Part shown: positions 44,678 through 53,467 of the stretch, one piece after another | Layout of the letters: the number at the start of each line of letters is the position of its first letter | How positions within the stretch are numbered: the stretch's first letter is position 1 | Assembly (NCBI RefSeq): GCF_006547045.1 | Contig: NZ_CP041242.1 | Coordinates: 230,001 to 294,000, forward strand | DNA: 64,000 bases | Source: Lysobacter alkalisoli | GTDB taxonomy: Bacteria; Pseudomonadota; Gammaproteobacteria; Xanthomonadales; Xanthomonadaceae | Direction: 5' to 3' | Notes under the pieces: generated by a model | The model's input: only the letters and a program-made list of their open reading frames with translations | Database searches by the model: none | What the model was told of the DNA's origin: nothing | Translations under genes and position numbers: made by a program

Positions 44678-46057
44678 ATGCCTGCCCCGTTGTTCGTCGT
44701 CCAGAATTCCATCATCCAGAACATGTCCGTTACCGAATCTCCGTCTCCGCCTGCCAGCCCCGTCGCCGAGTCGCTGCAGAAGATGCTCGATCCGGTGCTC
44801 GATCCGCTGGTCGAAGCCGGTTCCAGCGGCGACTGGACCCATACGCTGATGTTCGTCGGCATCCTGCTGGGCATCGCCCTGGTCGTCGACTTGCTGACCC
44901 AGCGCATCCTGCGGCCGCTGGTGGTCAGGGCGGTCAAGGCCACGCCGACCCAGATCGATGACCTGATCCTTGCGCGCGGCGTGCTCAAACGGCTCGCGCA
45001 TGTGGTGCCGGCGCTGGTGATCTATTACGGCATCGCGCTCGTTCCCAACATCCACAGCGCGCTGGTGGTGTGGGTCGGCAAGGCGGCGCAGGTCTACATC
45101 GTGCTCAACATCGCGATGGCGATCAGCGCCTTCCTGTCCGCGCTCAACGACCTCTACGAGCGCCGTCCGCGTGCGCACAGCCGGCCGATCAAGGGCTATG
45201 TCCAGCTGGTCAAGATCGTCGTCTACACGGTGGCGCTGGTGATCATCGTCTCGGTGCTGATCAGCCGTTCGCCGTTGACGATGCTGGCCGGCCTGGGTGC
45301 GATGGGCGCGGTGCTGATGCTGGTGTTCAAGGACACCATCCTGTCGCTCGTGGCCAGCGTGCAGATCGCGTCCAACGACATGGTCCGGGTCGGCGACTGG
45401 ATCGAGATGCCCTCGCAGGGGGTGGACGGCGACGTGGTCGATGTCGCCCTGCACACGGTCAAGGTGCAGAACTTCGACAAGACCATCGTCACCGTGCCGA
45501 CCCACCGATTGATTGAGGACAGCGTCAAGAACTGGCGTGGCATGAGCGAGTCGGGCGGGCGCCGGATCAAGCGCGCGCTGCACCTCGACCAGGCTGCGGT
45601 GCGTTTCCTCGATGACGACCAGTACCGGCGACTGCAGCGCTTCGTGCTGCTGGAGCGCCACTTCAAGCGCAAGCGGGAAGAGCTGGGCGAGTGGAACGCG
45701 GAAATGACCGAACGCCATGCCGATCCGGTCAACACCCGCCGGCTGACCAACCTCGGTTGTTTCCGCGCCTATGTCACCGCCTACCTGGAGTCGCACCCGA
45801 AGATCGATCACGGCAAGACCCTGATGGTGCGACAGTTGGCGCCGGGGCCGACCGGACTGCCGCTGGAGATCTATTGCTTCGCCGCGACCACCGAGTGGGG
45901 CGCCTACGAGGGCATCCAGGCCGACATCTTCGACCACCTGCTGGCGATCCTGCCCGAGTTCGGCCTGCGCCTGTTCCAGCAGCCGGGTGGAGCCGACCTG
46001 ATGGCCGGGCTGTCGGCGCTGCGTGGCGACGTGCCGGCCGGGCAGCCCGAAACATGA
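44678..46057 (+). CDS. MscS-family mechanosensitive channel, YbdG-like
   Basis: Inner membrane channel that opens on membrane tension. Up to 459 residues with four to five N-terminal helices. The MscS pore-lining region reads TMLAGLGAMGAVLMLVFKDT, and the beta domain SNDMVRVGDWIEMP...GDVVDVALHTVKVQNFDKTI, then VTVPTHRLIEDSVKNWRGM. The long C-terminal cytoplasmic domain with RRIKRALHLD and LTNLGCFRAYVTAYLESHP matches the YbdG subgroup. The start could be ATG 44678 or ATG 44723; neither has a good ribosome site. It overlaps folK by four bases. Confidence 0.9.
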   Translation: MPAPLFVVQNSIIQNMSVTESPSPPASPVAESLQKMLDPVLDPLVEAGSSGDWTHTLMFVGILLGIALVVDLLTQRILRPLVVRAVKATPTQIDDLILARGVLKRLAHVVPALVIYYGIALVPNIHSALVVWVGKAAQVYIVLNIAMAISAFLSALNDLYERRPRAHSRPIKGYVQLVKIVVYTVALVIIVSVLISRSPLTMLAGLGAMGAVLMLVFKDTILSLVASVQIASNDMVRVGDWIEMPSQGVDGDVVDVALHTVKVQNFDKTIVTVPTHRLIEDSVKNWRGMSESGGRRIKRALHLDQAAVRFLDDDQYRRLQRFVLLERHFKRKREELGEWNAEMTERHADPVNTRRLTNLGCFRAYVTAYLESHPKIDHGKTLMVRQLAPGPTGLPLEIYCFAATTEWGAYEGIQADIFDHLLAILPEFGLRLFQQPGGADLMAGLSALRGDVPAGQPET

Positions 46058-46536
46058 GCCGTGCCTGCCTGAGCCTGGGCAGCAATCTCGACGCCGAGAC
46101 CAACCTGCGCAGCGGTATCGAGGCGTTGCGCGAACGCTTCGGCGAGATCCTGTTGTCGTCGGCGTACCGCACCCGCGCGGTCGGCTTCGATGGACACGAC
46201 TTCCTCAATGCGGCCGCAGCGATCGAGACCGACATGGATCCACATGCGCTCAATGCCTGGCTGCATGCGCTGGAGGACGCGCACGGTCGCGACCGCAGCG
46301 GTCCGCGCTACGGCGACCGCAGCCTCGACATCGATATCGTGCTGTTCGACGACCGCATCCTCGACGGGCCCGGTCACCTGCGGATTCCCAGGCCCGAACT
46401 CAGGCATGCCTTCGTATTGCGGCCGTTGGCCGAGATCGTGCCTGACATGGTGGTGCCCGGCGATGGCCGCAGCCTGGCCGAGCTGTGGAATGCGCATCCG
46501 GACCGGCATCTGCCGATGGACGTCGTCCCGCTTTGA
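46054..46536 (+). CDS. folK: 2-amino-4-hydroxy-6-hydroxymethyldihydropteridine pyrophosphokinase
   Basis: Pyrophosphorylates the pterin made by FolB, using ATP, before condensation with p-aminobenzoate. 160 residues. The signature segments are LSLGSNLDAETNLRSGIEAL, FLNAAAAIETD, RYGDRSLDIDIVLFDD (ATP and Mg ligands) and HLRIPRPELRHAFVLRPLAEI. Start ATG 46054 sits inside the channel gene's stop (ATGA), so translation is coupled. Confidence 0.96.
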   Translation: MSRACLSLGSNLDAETNLRSGIEALRERFGEILLSSAYRTRAVGFDGHDFLNAAAAIETDMDPHALNAWLHALEDAHGRDRSGPRYGDRSLDIDIVLFDDRILDGPGHLRIPRPELRHAFVLRPLAEIVPDMVVPGDGRSLAELWNAHPDRHLPMDVVPL

Positions 46537-46624
46537 GAGCCCGTTCGCATGATGCGACTGCGGTCGCGCAAGCGACATCGACTCCGGGCATAATCCGCCC
46601 CTGATCCCGGGGAGGCGGACGACC

Positions 46625-47455
46625 ATGTTCGAGAAGTTCTCGCGCAGTTGGCAGCTGGTGAAGGCCAGCGCATCGGTGTTGCGCTCCGACAAGGAACTGA
46701 TGCTGTTTCCGCTGGTTTCCGGCGCCGCGACGCTGCTGGTGCTGGCGACCTTTGCGATACCGACCTTCGCGCTGCGCGTATTCGAGGACGGCTTCGGCGT
46801 GATCGGCGCGTTCTGGGCGTTCCTGTTCTACTTCTGCCAGTACACGGTGATCATCTTTTTCAATTGCGCCCTGGTCGGTGCCGCGCTGATCCGGCTCGAA
46901 GGCGGCGATCCAACTCTGGCCGATGGTCTCAACGCGGCGAAGTCGAGGCTCGGTGCGATCCTCGGCTATGCGGCCATCGCCGCCACTGTCGGCGTGCTGC
47001 TCAAGGCGCTGAAGAACCGCGACAACAATTTCATCGTGCGCCTGATCGGCAGCGGCCTGGGCGCGATGTGGACGCTGGCGACCTTCCTGGTGGTGCCGGT
47101 GCTGGTCAGCACCGACGTCGGCCCGGTCGATGCGCTCAAGAGCAGTGTCAACCTGCTCAGGCGGACCTGGGGCGAGAACGCGATCGGCCAGGTCGGCATC
47201 GGCATGGCATTCGGGCTGATCATTTTCGGCGTGATCCTGGTCGGCCTCCTGTGCGCCTTCCTGGCCGCGCAGGTGTCGACGGGGCTGATGGTCGCGGTGG
47301 TGGTGCTGTTCGCGCTCGCGGTTCTGACGCTGGGTATCTTCCAGGCCGCGCTGAGCGGGGTGTATTCGGCGGCGCTGTACCAGTACGTCACCCGTGGCGA
47401 AACGCCGGCAGGCTTCGAGAACATCCATCTCGAGCAGGCCTTCGCCGCGAAGTAA
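46625..47455 (+). CDS. DUF6159-type integral membrane protein
   Basis: 276 residues with about six hydrophobic segments. It opens MFEKFSRSWQLVKASASVLR, a cytoplasmic amphipathic segment, then paired helices. FFNCALVGAALIRLEGGDPT and VPVLVSTDVGPVDALKSSVNLLRRTWGEN are conserved in this family of unknown function. The Asn/Arg-rich cytoplasmic loop KALKNRDNN is typical. ATG 46625 follows GGGGAGG. It is probably monocistronic, followed by repeat elements. Confidence 0.82.
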   Translation: MFEKFSRSWQLVKASASVLRSDKELMLFPLVSGAATLLVLATFAIPTFALRVFEDGFGVIGAFWAFLFYFCQYTVIIFFNCALVGAALIRLEGGDPTLADGLNAAKSRLGAILGYAAIAATVGVLLKALKNRDNNFIVRLIGSGLGAMWTLATFLVVPVLVSTDVGPVDALKSSVNLLRRTWGENAIGQVGIGMAFGLIIFGVILVGLLCAFLAAQVSTGLMVAVVVLFALAVLTLGIFQAALSGVYSAALYQYVTRGETPAGFENIHLEQAFAAK

Positions 47456-47475
47456 CCCGCAACAGCGATTGCTGG

Positions 47476-47545
47476 ACCCCAGCCCCTGAGCCAGGGGGCG
47501 ATTCGCGTCGCAGGCGCGAATGGGGGTGTGGCGGTGCAGGGCGAG
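47476..47545 (-). repeat. Degenerate inverted copy of the 121 bp repeat unit
   Basis: CCCCTGAGCCAGGGGG, GATTCGCG...CGCGAATGGGGGTGTGG and GGGCGAGGCCCAG are the reverse complement of the 3' half of the unit at 8347-8708, with several changes. It lies directly upstream of TIR element copy D, so two repeat families meet here. Confidence 0.7.
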
Positions 47546-47553
47546 GCCCAGAT

Positions 47554-47983
47554 GTTTGGTTCTTCGCCCAATTGAGGGAAAAGCGCCGGATCTGTTGGAT
47601 GACCGGGGCGCCGGGAGCGAAGGCCCTTGGATGCGAATGTCCCCCGGCGCCGGCCAAGGCCGGCGCCTCCTCCTTGATTTCGCACCCAAGGGCCTTCACC
47701 CCCGGCGTTCCGACATGACCGGTGGCTCCAGAAGCGCACTCCCAGGGAGGGTCTGCTTCGCGTTCCAGCGTGGCCGCGCGATCCCGACGCGACCTGCCGG
47801 CCTGGACGGCGAAATCAAGGAGGAGGCCGCCGCCACGGGCGTCGGCCGGGGGACATTCGCCGTCCAGGCCGGCAGGTCGCGTCGGGACAGCCAGACAGCG
47901 GCGAGAACCGGCGATCGAACGCAAGCGGCAGCGTCCACGCCTTCGCTGAAAGCGAGCCCCCTCACTTGGGAGAAGAACCAAAC
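47554..47983 (-). repeat. Two-armed TIR element, copy D
   Basis: 430 bp, same orientation as copy C, with the best-preserved ends: TTTGGTTCTTCGCCCAATTG and the inverse of TTTGGTTCTTCTCCCAAGTG. Arm 2 lies at about 47617-47703 and arm 1 at about 47789-47885. Arm 1 reads GGCCTGGACGGCGAA / TTCGCCGTCCAGGCC, whereas A-C have TTGAC / GTCAA there: a T-A pair replaced by G-C on both sides. It sits between the convergent DUF6159 and pteridine reductase genes. Confidence 0.82.
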
Positions 47984-47989
47984 TTTGGC

Positions 47990-48014
47990 AATGCCCGGCC
48001 ACAGCCCGGGCATC
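47990..48014 (-). terminator. Hairpin after the pteridine reductase gene
   Basis: ATGCCCGG / CCGGGCAT, 8 bp stem, right at the gene's 3' end. The following minus-strand bases are TGCCAAAGTTTGG, a poor T-run, so termination is possible but weak. It abuts copy D. Confidence 0.4.
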
Positions 48015-48017
48015 GCC

Positions 48018-48779
48018 TCAGGTCGACAGCATTCGTCCACCGTCCAGATGCAGCACCTGGCCGGTGCAGTAGCGGGCGTCCATGAGCAGCCAGCGCACCG
48101 CTTCGGCGACTTCCTCCGGGGTGCCGGTGCGACCGAGCGGAGTGCGCGCGAGCATGGCCACCTGCGCCGTGCTGCAGCTGTCGCCGCCGTCCTGGGCCTC
48201 AGGCCACAGGATCGCGCCCGGCGCGACCGCGTTGACCCGCACTTCCGGGGCCAATTCGACCGCCAGTGAACGGGTCATCGCCAGCAGCGCGGCCTTGGCC
48301 ATGCAGTAGACAGTGTGTTCACGCAGTGGGCGATCGGCGTAGATGTCGGTCAGATTGACGATCGCGCCGCCTGCGGCCTTGAGGTGCGGTGCCGCGGCCT
48401 GGGCGAGGAAGAACGGTGCGTGCGCGTTGCTCGCGAACAGCCGGTCCCACTGCGCTGGCGTGGTGGTGCCGATGGGCGTCGGTTCGAAAGCCGAAGCGTT
48501 GTTGACCAGTGCGTCGAGGCGGCCGAAGCGGCCGATGGCCTGCGCGACCAGTTCGGGCAGGCGATCGAATTCGGCCAGGTCGGCCTGCAGAAGCAGCACG
48601 CTGCCTTCGCGCATGGCTTCGAGCTCGCCCGCCAGCGCTTCGGCCTCGGTCGCCGAGCCGCGGTAGTGCAGGGCGATGTCATGACCGGCCGCGTGCAGCC
48701 GGCGGACGATGGCGGCACCGATACGGCGGGCGGCGCCGGTGACAAGGGCGACGGGGCGTTGGGTGGGCATGGTCGGCAT
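48018..48779 (-). CDS. Pteridine reductase (short-chain dehydrogenase family)
   Basis: NADPH-dependent reductase, 253 residues. The Rossmann motif reads TGAARRIGAAIVRRL. The TGxxxRxG form with Arg after the loop marks pteridine reductases (FolM/PTR1) within the SDR family. Catalytic residues: N in LVNNASAF, Y and K in YCMAKAALLAMT, S replaced by T in IVNLTDIYAD. It reduces dihydrofolate or dihydropterins and can bypass a missing dihydrofolate reductase. Genes folB and folK lie within 4 kb. Confidence 0.88.
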   Translation of the reverse strand: MPTMPTQRPVALVTGAARRIGAAIVRRLHAAGHDIALHYRGSATEAEALAGELEAMREGSVLLLQADLAEFDRLPELVAQAIGRFGRLDALVNNASAFEPTPIGTTTPAQWDRLFASNAHAPFFLAQAAAPHLKAAGGAIVNLTDIYADRPLREHTVYCMAKAALLAMTRSLAVELAPEVRVNAVAPGAILWPEAQDGGDSCSTAQVAMLARTPLGRTGTPEEVAEAVRWLLMDARYCTGQVLHLDGGRMLST

Positions 48780-48839
48780 CAGTAGGAGTCGTCATCCCGA
48801 GCGTAGCGAGGGAGCTGCTGTTCCGCCATCGTGCAACAA

Positions 48840-48894
48840 GTAGCCCGGGTAAGGCGAAGCCGCACCCGGGAGGGCGTCTCGAATCTCCGGGCTA
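48840..48894. repeat. Degenerate GTAGCCCGGG palindrome
   Basis: GTAGCCCGGGTAAGGCGAAG at 48840 pairs imperfectly with CTCCGGGCTAC ending at 48894. It is related to the perfect palindrome at 39082-39151 and lies between divergent genes. Confidence 0.7.
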
Positions 48895-48922
48895 CGCGTT
48901 CCGAGCCTGCGATAATCCGCGC

Positions 48923-50119
48923 ATGCAGACACTCCCCGCCCCCGATACCGATGCGCTCGCCCACAGCGCCCGCCTGAGCGCCCACCTGCGCGCCGAGATC
49001 GAGCACAACGACGGTGCGATCCCGTTCTCGCGCTTCATGGAGCTGGCGCTGTACGCGCCCGGCCTGGGCTACTACAGCGCCGGCGCGAGCAAGTTCGGCG
49101 AGGCCGGCGACTTCGTCACCGCGCCCGAGCTCGGCCCGGTATTCGCCGCCTGCGTGGCCGAGGCGCTGGCGCCGGTGATGCAGCAGGTGGGGCCGGACGG
49201 GCTGTTCCTGGAGCTGGGCGGCGGCACCGGCGCGTTCGCCGAGGTGGTGCTCAAGCGGCTGACCGAGCTCGATGCGCTGCCGGACCGCTACGCGATCCTC
49301 GAACCCAGCGCGCAGCTGCGCCAGCGCCAGCGCGAACGCTTGCAGGAGCGCCTGCCGCCGCCGCTGTTCGACCTGGTCGAATGGCTGGACGGGCCGTTCC
49401 AGCATGACTGGCAAGGCGTGCTGTTCGCCAACGAGGTGATCGATGCGTTGCCGACGCCGCGCTTCGCGATCGTCGACGGCGAAGTGCACGAGGAGTTCGT
49501 GGTTGTCGACAGCGAGGCGGTGGCTGGCGGCGACGGTTTCGCCCGCATCACCCGCCCGGCCGACGGCTTCCTGGCCAACGCCGTGCACCACATCGAACAG
49601 AAACTCGAACGGAAACTGCCCGATGGCTACCGCTCCGAACTGCTGCCGCAACTGCCGTACTGGATCCAGGCGGTTTCGGGCGGGATGAAGCGCGGCGCGA
49701 TGCTGTTCGTCGACTATGGCTATCCACGCGGCGAGTACTACCTGCCCGAACGCAGCGACGGAACCCTGCGCGCGTTCCATCGCCAGCACATGCACGCCGA
49801 TCCGCTGTTGTGGCCGGGCCTGCAGGACATCACCGCCTCGGTCGATTTCACCGCCCTGGCCGAGGCCGGGGTCGGCGCCGGCTTCGACTTTGCCGGCTAC
49901 TGCTCGCAGGCCAGTTTCCTGGTGGGGAATGGTCTTGCCGGCGTGCTCGAACGGATCGAGCGCATCGCCGACGACGGCGAGCGCCTGCGTCGCACCGAGG
50001 AGGTCAAGAAGCTGACCCTGCCCAGCGCGATGGGCGAACGCTTCCAGGTCATGGGGTTCGAGAAGGATGTCGAGTTCGGCGCCGCCTTCCTGGCCGGCGA
50101 CCTGAGTTTCAGGCTTTGA
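48923..50119 (+). CDS. MidA/NDUFAF7-type class I SAM-dependent methyltransferase
   Basis: 398 residues. Conserved blocks of the DUF185 (MidA) family: IPFSRFMELALYAPGLGYYS, GDFVTAPELGPVFAACVA, the SAM-binding FLELGGGTGAFAE, VLFANEVIDALP, MLFVDYGYPRGEYY and LRAFHRQHMHADPLLWPGLQ (ending D). In mitochondria NDUFAF7 methylates an arginine of complex I NDUFS2; the bacterial target is not established. It is followed 11 bp later by a VanZ-like gene. Confidence 0.93.
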   Translation: MQTLPAPDTDALAHSARLSAHLRAEIEHNDGAIPFSRFMELALYAPGLGYYSAGASKFGEAGDFVTAPELGPVFAACVAEALAPVMQQVGPDGLFLELGGGTGAFAEVVLKRLTELDALPDRYAILEPSAQLRQRQRERLQERLPPPLFDLVEWLDGPFQHDWQGVLFANEVIDALPTPRFAIVDGEVHEEFVVVDSEAVAGGDGFARITRPADGFLANAVHHIEQKLERKLPDGYRSELLPQLPYWIQAVSGGMKRGAMLFVDYGYPRGEYYLPERSDGTLRAFHRQHMHADPLLWPGLQDITASVDFTALAEAGVGAGFDFAGYCSQASFLVGNGLAGVLERIERIADDGERLRRTEEVKKLTLPSAMGERFQVMGFEKDVEFGAAFLAGDLSFRL

Positions 50120-50130
50120 CGGGGCCATCC

Positions 50131-50529
50131 GTGAGCCGTGCACTGCGGCCGTTCCGCCGGCCGTGGCTGTGGTTCGGCGGCTGGCTGGCGCTGGTCGCGC
50201 TGGTGGTCGCGGCTTCGCTGATGCCGGCGGGCAATCTGCCGCCGGCGCCGTTCGAGAACGTCGACAAGATCGAACACTTCCTCGCCTACGCCGTGCTCGC
50301 GGCCGGGGCGGTGATGCTGTTCCAGCGGCGAGGGATGCATGCCGCGCTGGCGATCGCGTTGATCGGGCTTGGCGTCGGTCTGGAGTTCGCCCAGGGTGCG
50401 CTGACCGCGGCGCGTACGGCCTCGGTGGCCGACGCGCTGGCCAATCTGCTGGGTGTGCTGGCCGGCTGGGCACTGGGGTGGACCCGCTTGCGCTTCTGGT
50501 TGCAGAAGGTCGACGCGCGCCTGCCCTGA
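50131..50529 (+). CDS. VanZ-like family membrane protein
   Basis: 132 residues with four short helices: WLWFGGWLALVALVVAASLM, the signature NVDKIEHFLAYAVLAAGAVM, AALAIALIGLGVGLEFAQGA and VADALANLLGVLAGWALGW. The DKxxHFxAY and EFxQ...R..S..D...N patterns are those of VanZ-like proteins. The original VanZ confers teicoplanin tolerance, but most relatives are of unknown function, so no resistance is implied. GTG 50131, probably co-transcribed with the methyltransferase. Confidence 0.82.
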   Translation: MSRALRPFRRPWLWFGGWLALVALVVAASLMPAGNLPPAPFENVDKIEHFLAYAVLAAGAVMLFQRRGMHAALAIALIGLGVGLEFAQGALTAARTASVADALANLLGVLAGWALGWTRLRFWLQKVDARLP

Positions 50530-50538
50530 CCGTGCGGT

Positions 50539-50557
50539 ATTGCAACAAAAATGCAAT
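50539..50557. promoter_or_regulatory. Inverted repeat upstream of the TonB receptor gene
   Basis: ATTGCA-N7-TGCAAT, overlapping GCAATTGC, about 135 bp before the receptor start in an AT-rich patch. It has the shape of an operator for a dimeric regulator. No specific regulator can be named. Confidence 0.25.
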
Positions 50558-50690
50558 TGCGTGATCAGTGTCACGAAGGCAGATTGAGCAAGAGATTCCC
50601 GCCGATTGCGAAAAAGTTAAGAAAGGGTAAGCCTCGATTCCGGCCCCATCGTAGCGGGCCCCGTCTGTCACTGCGCAAGGAATCGAGTTC

Positions 50691-53186
50691 ATGTCCGTTA
50701 TTCGTCACCATCGCCTGGCCCTGGCCGTAACCGCCACTCTCGCCGCCAGCGTCACGCCCGTCGGGTTCGGGTCCGCCCAGGCCCAGGAGTCCGCCACCAC
50801 CCTCGACCGCATCGAGGTAGTCGGCTCGCGCGTGCCCGGCCGCACCGCCGAGGACACCGCAGCCCCGGTCGACATCATCGGCCGCGAGGAGATCGCCGCC
50901 ACCGGCGCGATGGAGGTCGGCCAGATCCTGCAGATGCTCGAGCCCTCGTTCAATTTCTCGCGCACCTTCGTGTCCGACGGCACCGACATCCTGCGCCCGG
51001 CCACCCTGCGCGCGCTGGGTCCGGACCAGGTCCTGGTGCTGGTCAACGGCAAGCGCCGCCACCAGCAGGCGCTTGTCAACGTGCAGCAGACCATCGGCCG
51101 CGGCTCGGCCGGCACCGACATCAACGCGATCCCGGTCTCGGCGATCGAGCGCATCGAAGTGCTGCGCGACGGCGCCGCCGCGCAGTACGGCTCGGACGCG
51201 ATCAGCGGCGTGATCAACATCATCCTGAAGAAACAGACCGACCACACCGAGCTCATGGTTCAAGGTTCGCAGTACTACGCCGGCGACGGCGAGATGCTGC
51301 ACGGCTCGGTCAACACCGGCTTCAAGCTCGGCGGCGACGGCTTCATCAACCTGTCGGCCGAAGCGCGCAACCGCAACGAGACCAACCGCGCCGGTCCCGA
51401 CAGCCTGCGCGTCGACCCGCCGCGGGTGACCCAGCGGCTCGGCGACGCCGACGCCAAGGACTACTACCTGTGGTTCAACAGTGGCATCCCGGCCGGCGCT
51501 GGCGAGCTGTACGCGTTCGGTGGCCTGTCGCGGCGCGAGGGCGATTCGTCGGGCTTCTTCCGCAGTGCCGGCGACAACCGCACCGTGCCGGAGCTGTACC
51601 CGGACGGCTTCCTGCCCAACATCCTGACCACGGTCGAGGACGGCTCGCTCGCGGTCGGTTTCCGCGCGCCGATCGGCGACAACTGGGACTGGGACATCTC
51701 GGTCAACCACGGCCGCAGCAAGTTCGGCTTCGAGGAGAGCAATTCGGTCAACGTCAGCTGGTGGTACGAGCCGATCGATCCGGCCAATCCAGCCGCCGGC
51801 ATCCACGCCGCCTCGCCGACCTCGGCCGACACCGGCACCCTGGAATACGACCAGACCACCTTCAACCTCGATTTCCGCGGCAGCGTCGGCGGCTTCAACG
51901 GCGAACCGGTCTACCTCGGCACCGGCCTGGAATACCGCCGCGAGAACTACGCGATCCGCGCCGGCGACCCGGTGTCCTACACCTACGGCCGCACCAACAA
52001 CCGCGACATCGAGATCATCGGCCAGGCCGGCGAGACGGCGCAGCCGGGCATCCAGGGCTTCCCCGGCTTCTCGCCGATGGAGGCAGTCGACAAGGGCCGC
52101 CACAACATCGCCGTCTATCTCGATGCGGAAACCAACCTGAGCGAGAAGTTCCTGGTCGGTGCCGCGGTCCGTTTCGAGGACTACTCCGACTTCGGCAACA
52201 CCACCACCGGCAAGCTGTCGGCGCGCTTCGACGCGACCGAGACATTCGCGGTGCGCGGCACGCTTGCCAGCGGCTTCCGCGCACCGGGCGTGCAGCAGCT
52301 GTTCTACAGCCAGCGCTCGACCAACCTCAATGCCGAAGGCGTGCTGACCGACACCCTGACCGCACGCCAGGACAGCGAGGTGACCCGTGCGTTCGGCATC
52401 GAGCCGCTGCAGGAGGAAACCTCGAGGAGCGGTTCGCTCGGCGTGGTGATCCGGCCCAACGAGCGCTTCTCGCTGACCGTGGACATGTTCCGCGTCGACA
52501 TCGACGACCGCATCATCTTCTCCAGCAACATCCAGCCCGAGGCGGTCGGGACCGACGGCAACCCGTGCGCGGTCGACAATGCCAACTGCCCGATCCGCGC
52601 GATCCTCGATCCGGTCGGCGTCGGCCAGGTGCTGTTCTTCACCAACGCGATCGACACCCGCACCACCGGCGTCGATGTCGTCGCCAACCACAGCACCGAA
52701 TTCGCCGGCGGCTCCACCCTCGACCTGACCGCGCTGCTGCACTTCAACAAGACCGAGGTGACCGCGCGCCGGTCGCAGTCGGCGATCCTGTCGCCGGAAG
52801 CGCTGTTCGACGACACCCAGGTGACCCTTCTGGAGGAAGGCCAGCCGCGCCAGCAACACTCCTTGCAGGCGATCTGGCGCCAGGATGCCTGGCAGGTCAC
52901 CGGTCGCGCCAACTACTACGGCAAGGTCGCCGGCGAGGGCTTCACCCCGGGGGTCAAGCAGACCTGGGGCGGCAAGACCCTGTTCGACCTGAGCGTGCGC
53001 TACGCGTTCTCCGACGCGCTCTCGGTCACCGTCGGTGGCAACAACATCTTCGACGAGTACCCGGACAAGTGGGACGAGCAGGACGGCTTCCCGTTCCCGC
53101 AGCTGGGCTTCAAGTACGGCTGGGAGACGATGCCGTTCGGCATGAATGGCGGCAGCTACTACGCCCGGATCGATTACCGGTTCTGA
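50691..53186 (+). CDS. TonB-dependent receptor
   Basis: 831-residue outer membrane receptor energised by TonB-ExbBD. A signal peptide (to about 31, AQAQE) is followed by a plug domain (about 45-180): PVDIIGREEIAATGAMEVGQ, VLVLVNGKRRHQQALVN, IEVLRDGAAAQYGSDAISGV. The 22-strand barrel ends with an aromatic residue (SYYARIDYRF). It is paralogous to the receptor at 17577. No FecR/sigma pair or TonB genes are near, and the substrate is unknown. ATG 50691 follows AAGGAATCG. Confidence 0.95.
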   Translation: MSVIRHHRLALAVTATLAASVTPVGFGSAQAQESATTLDRIEVVGSRVPGRTAEDTAAPVDIIGREEIAATGAMEVGQILQMLEPSFNFSRTFVSDGTDILRPATLRALGPDQVLVLVNGKRRHQQALVNVQQTIGRGSAGTDINAIPVSAIERIEVLRDGAAAQYGSDAISGVINIILKKQTDHTELMVQGSQYYAGDGEMLHGSVNTGFKLGGDGFINLSAEARNRNETNRAGPDSLRVDPPRVTQRLGDADAKDYYLWFNSGIPAGAGELYAFGGLSRREGDSSGFFRSAGDNRTVPELYPDGFLPNILTTVEDGSLAVGFRAPIGDNWDWDISVNHGRSKFGFEESNSVNVSWWYEPIDPANPAAGIHAASPTSADTGTLEYDQTTFNLDFRGSVGGFNGEPVYLGTGLEYRRENYAIRAGDPVSYTYGRTNNRDIEIIGQAGETAQPGIQGFPGFSPMEAVDKGRHNIAVYLDAETNLSEKFLVGAAVRFEDYSDFGNTTTGKLSARFDATETFAVRGTLASGFRAPGVQQLFYSQRSTNLNAEGVLTDTLTARQDSEVTRAFGIEPLQEETSRSGSLGVVIRPNERFSLTVDMFRVDIDDRIIFSSNIQPEAVGTDGNPCAVDNANCPIRAILDPVGVGQVLFFTNAIDTRTTGVDVVANHSTEFAGGSTLDLTALLHFNKTEVTARRSQSAILSPEALFDDTQVTLLEEGQPRQQHSLQAIWRQDAWQVTGRANYYGKVAGEGFTPGVKQTWGGKTLFDLSVRYAFSDALSVTVGGNNIFDEYPDKWDEQDGFPFPQLGFKYGWETMPFGMNGGSYYARIDYRF

Positions 53187-53409
53187 GCGCGCGGGCATCG
53201 GATCGCCGTCGCGGTCCGGTGCCCGTTCCGGATCGGCCATGCCGACCGCGGTCGAAGTGGGACGCGGTGCGTGAATCCGGCAGCCGGACCGCACCATGCC
53301 CCGGACGGGGATTGCAATTTGTTCAGGAAACGCTACATTTCGGCCTGAACGCCGGCTGACGGAATGATTGGGGGATCGCCCGCGCTGCGTTCAAGCGACA
53401 GGGGGGAGA

Positions 53410-53450
53410 GATGCCGGGCGGTGGGGAGACCGCCCGGCATCGCTTTTTCT
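53410..53450 (+). terminator. Rho-independent terminator between the TonB receptor and cca
   Basis: GATGCCGGGCGGT / ACCGCCCGGCATC with a 5-base loop, then GCTTTTTC. It is 220 bases past the receptor stop, just beyond the 3' end of the convergent cca gene. Confidence 0.85.
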
Positions 53451-53467
53451 GGACCCCGTCGGACCGG

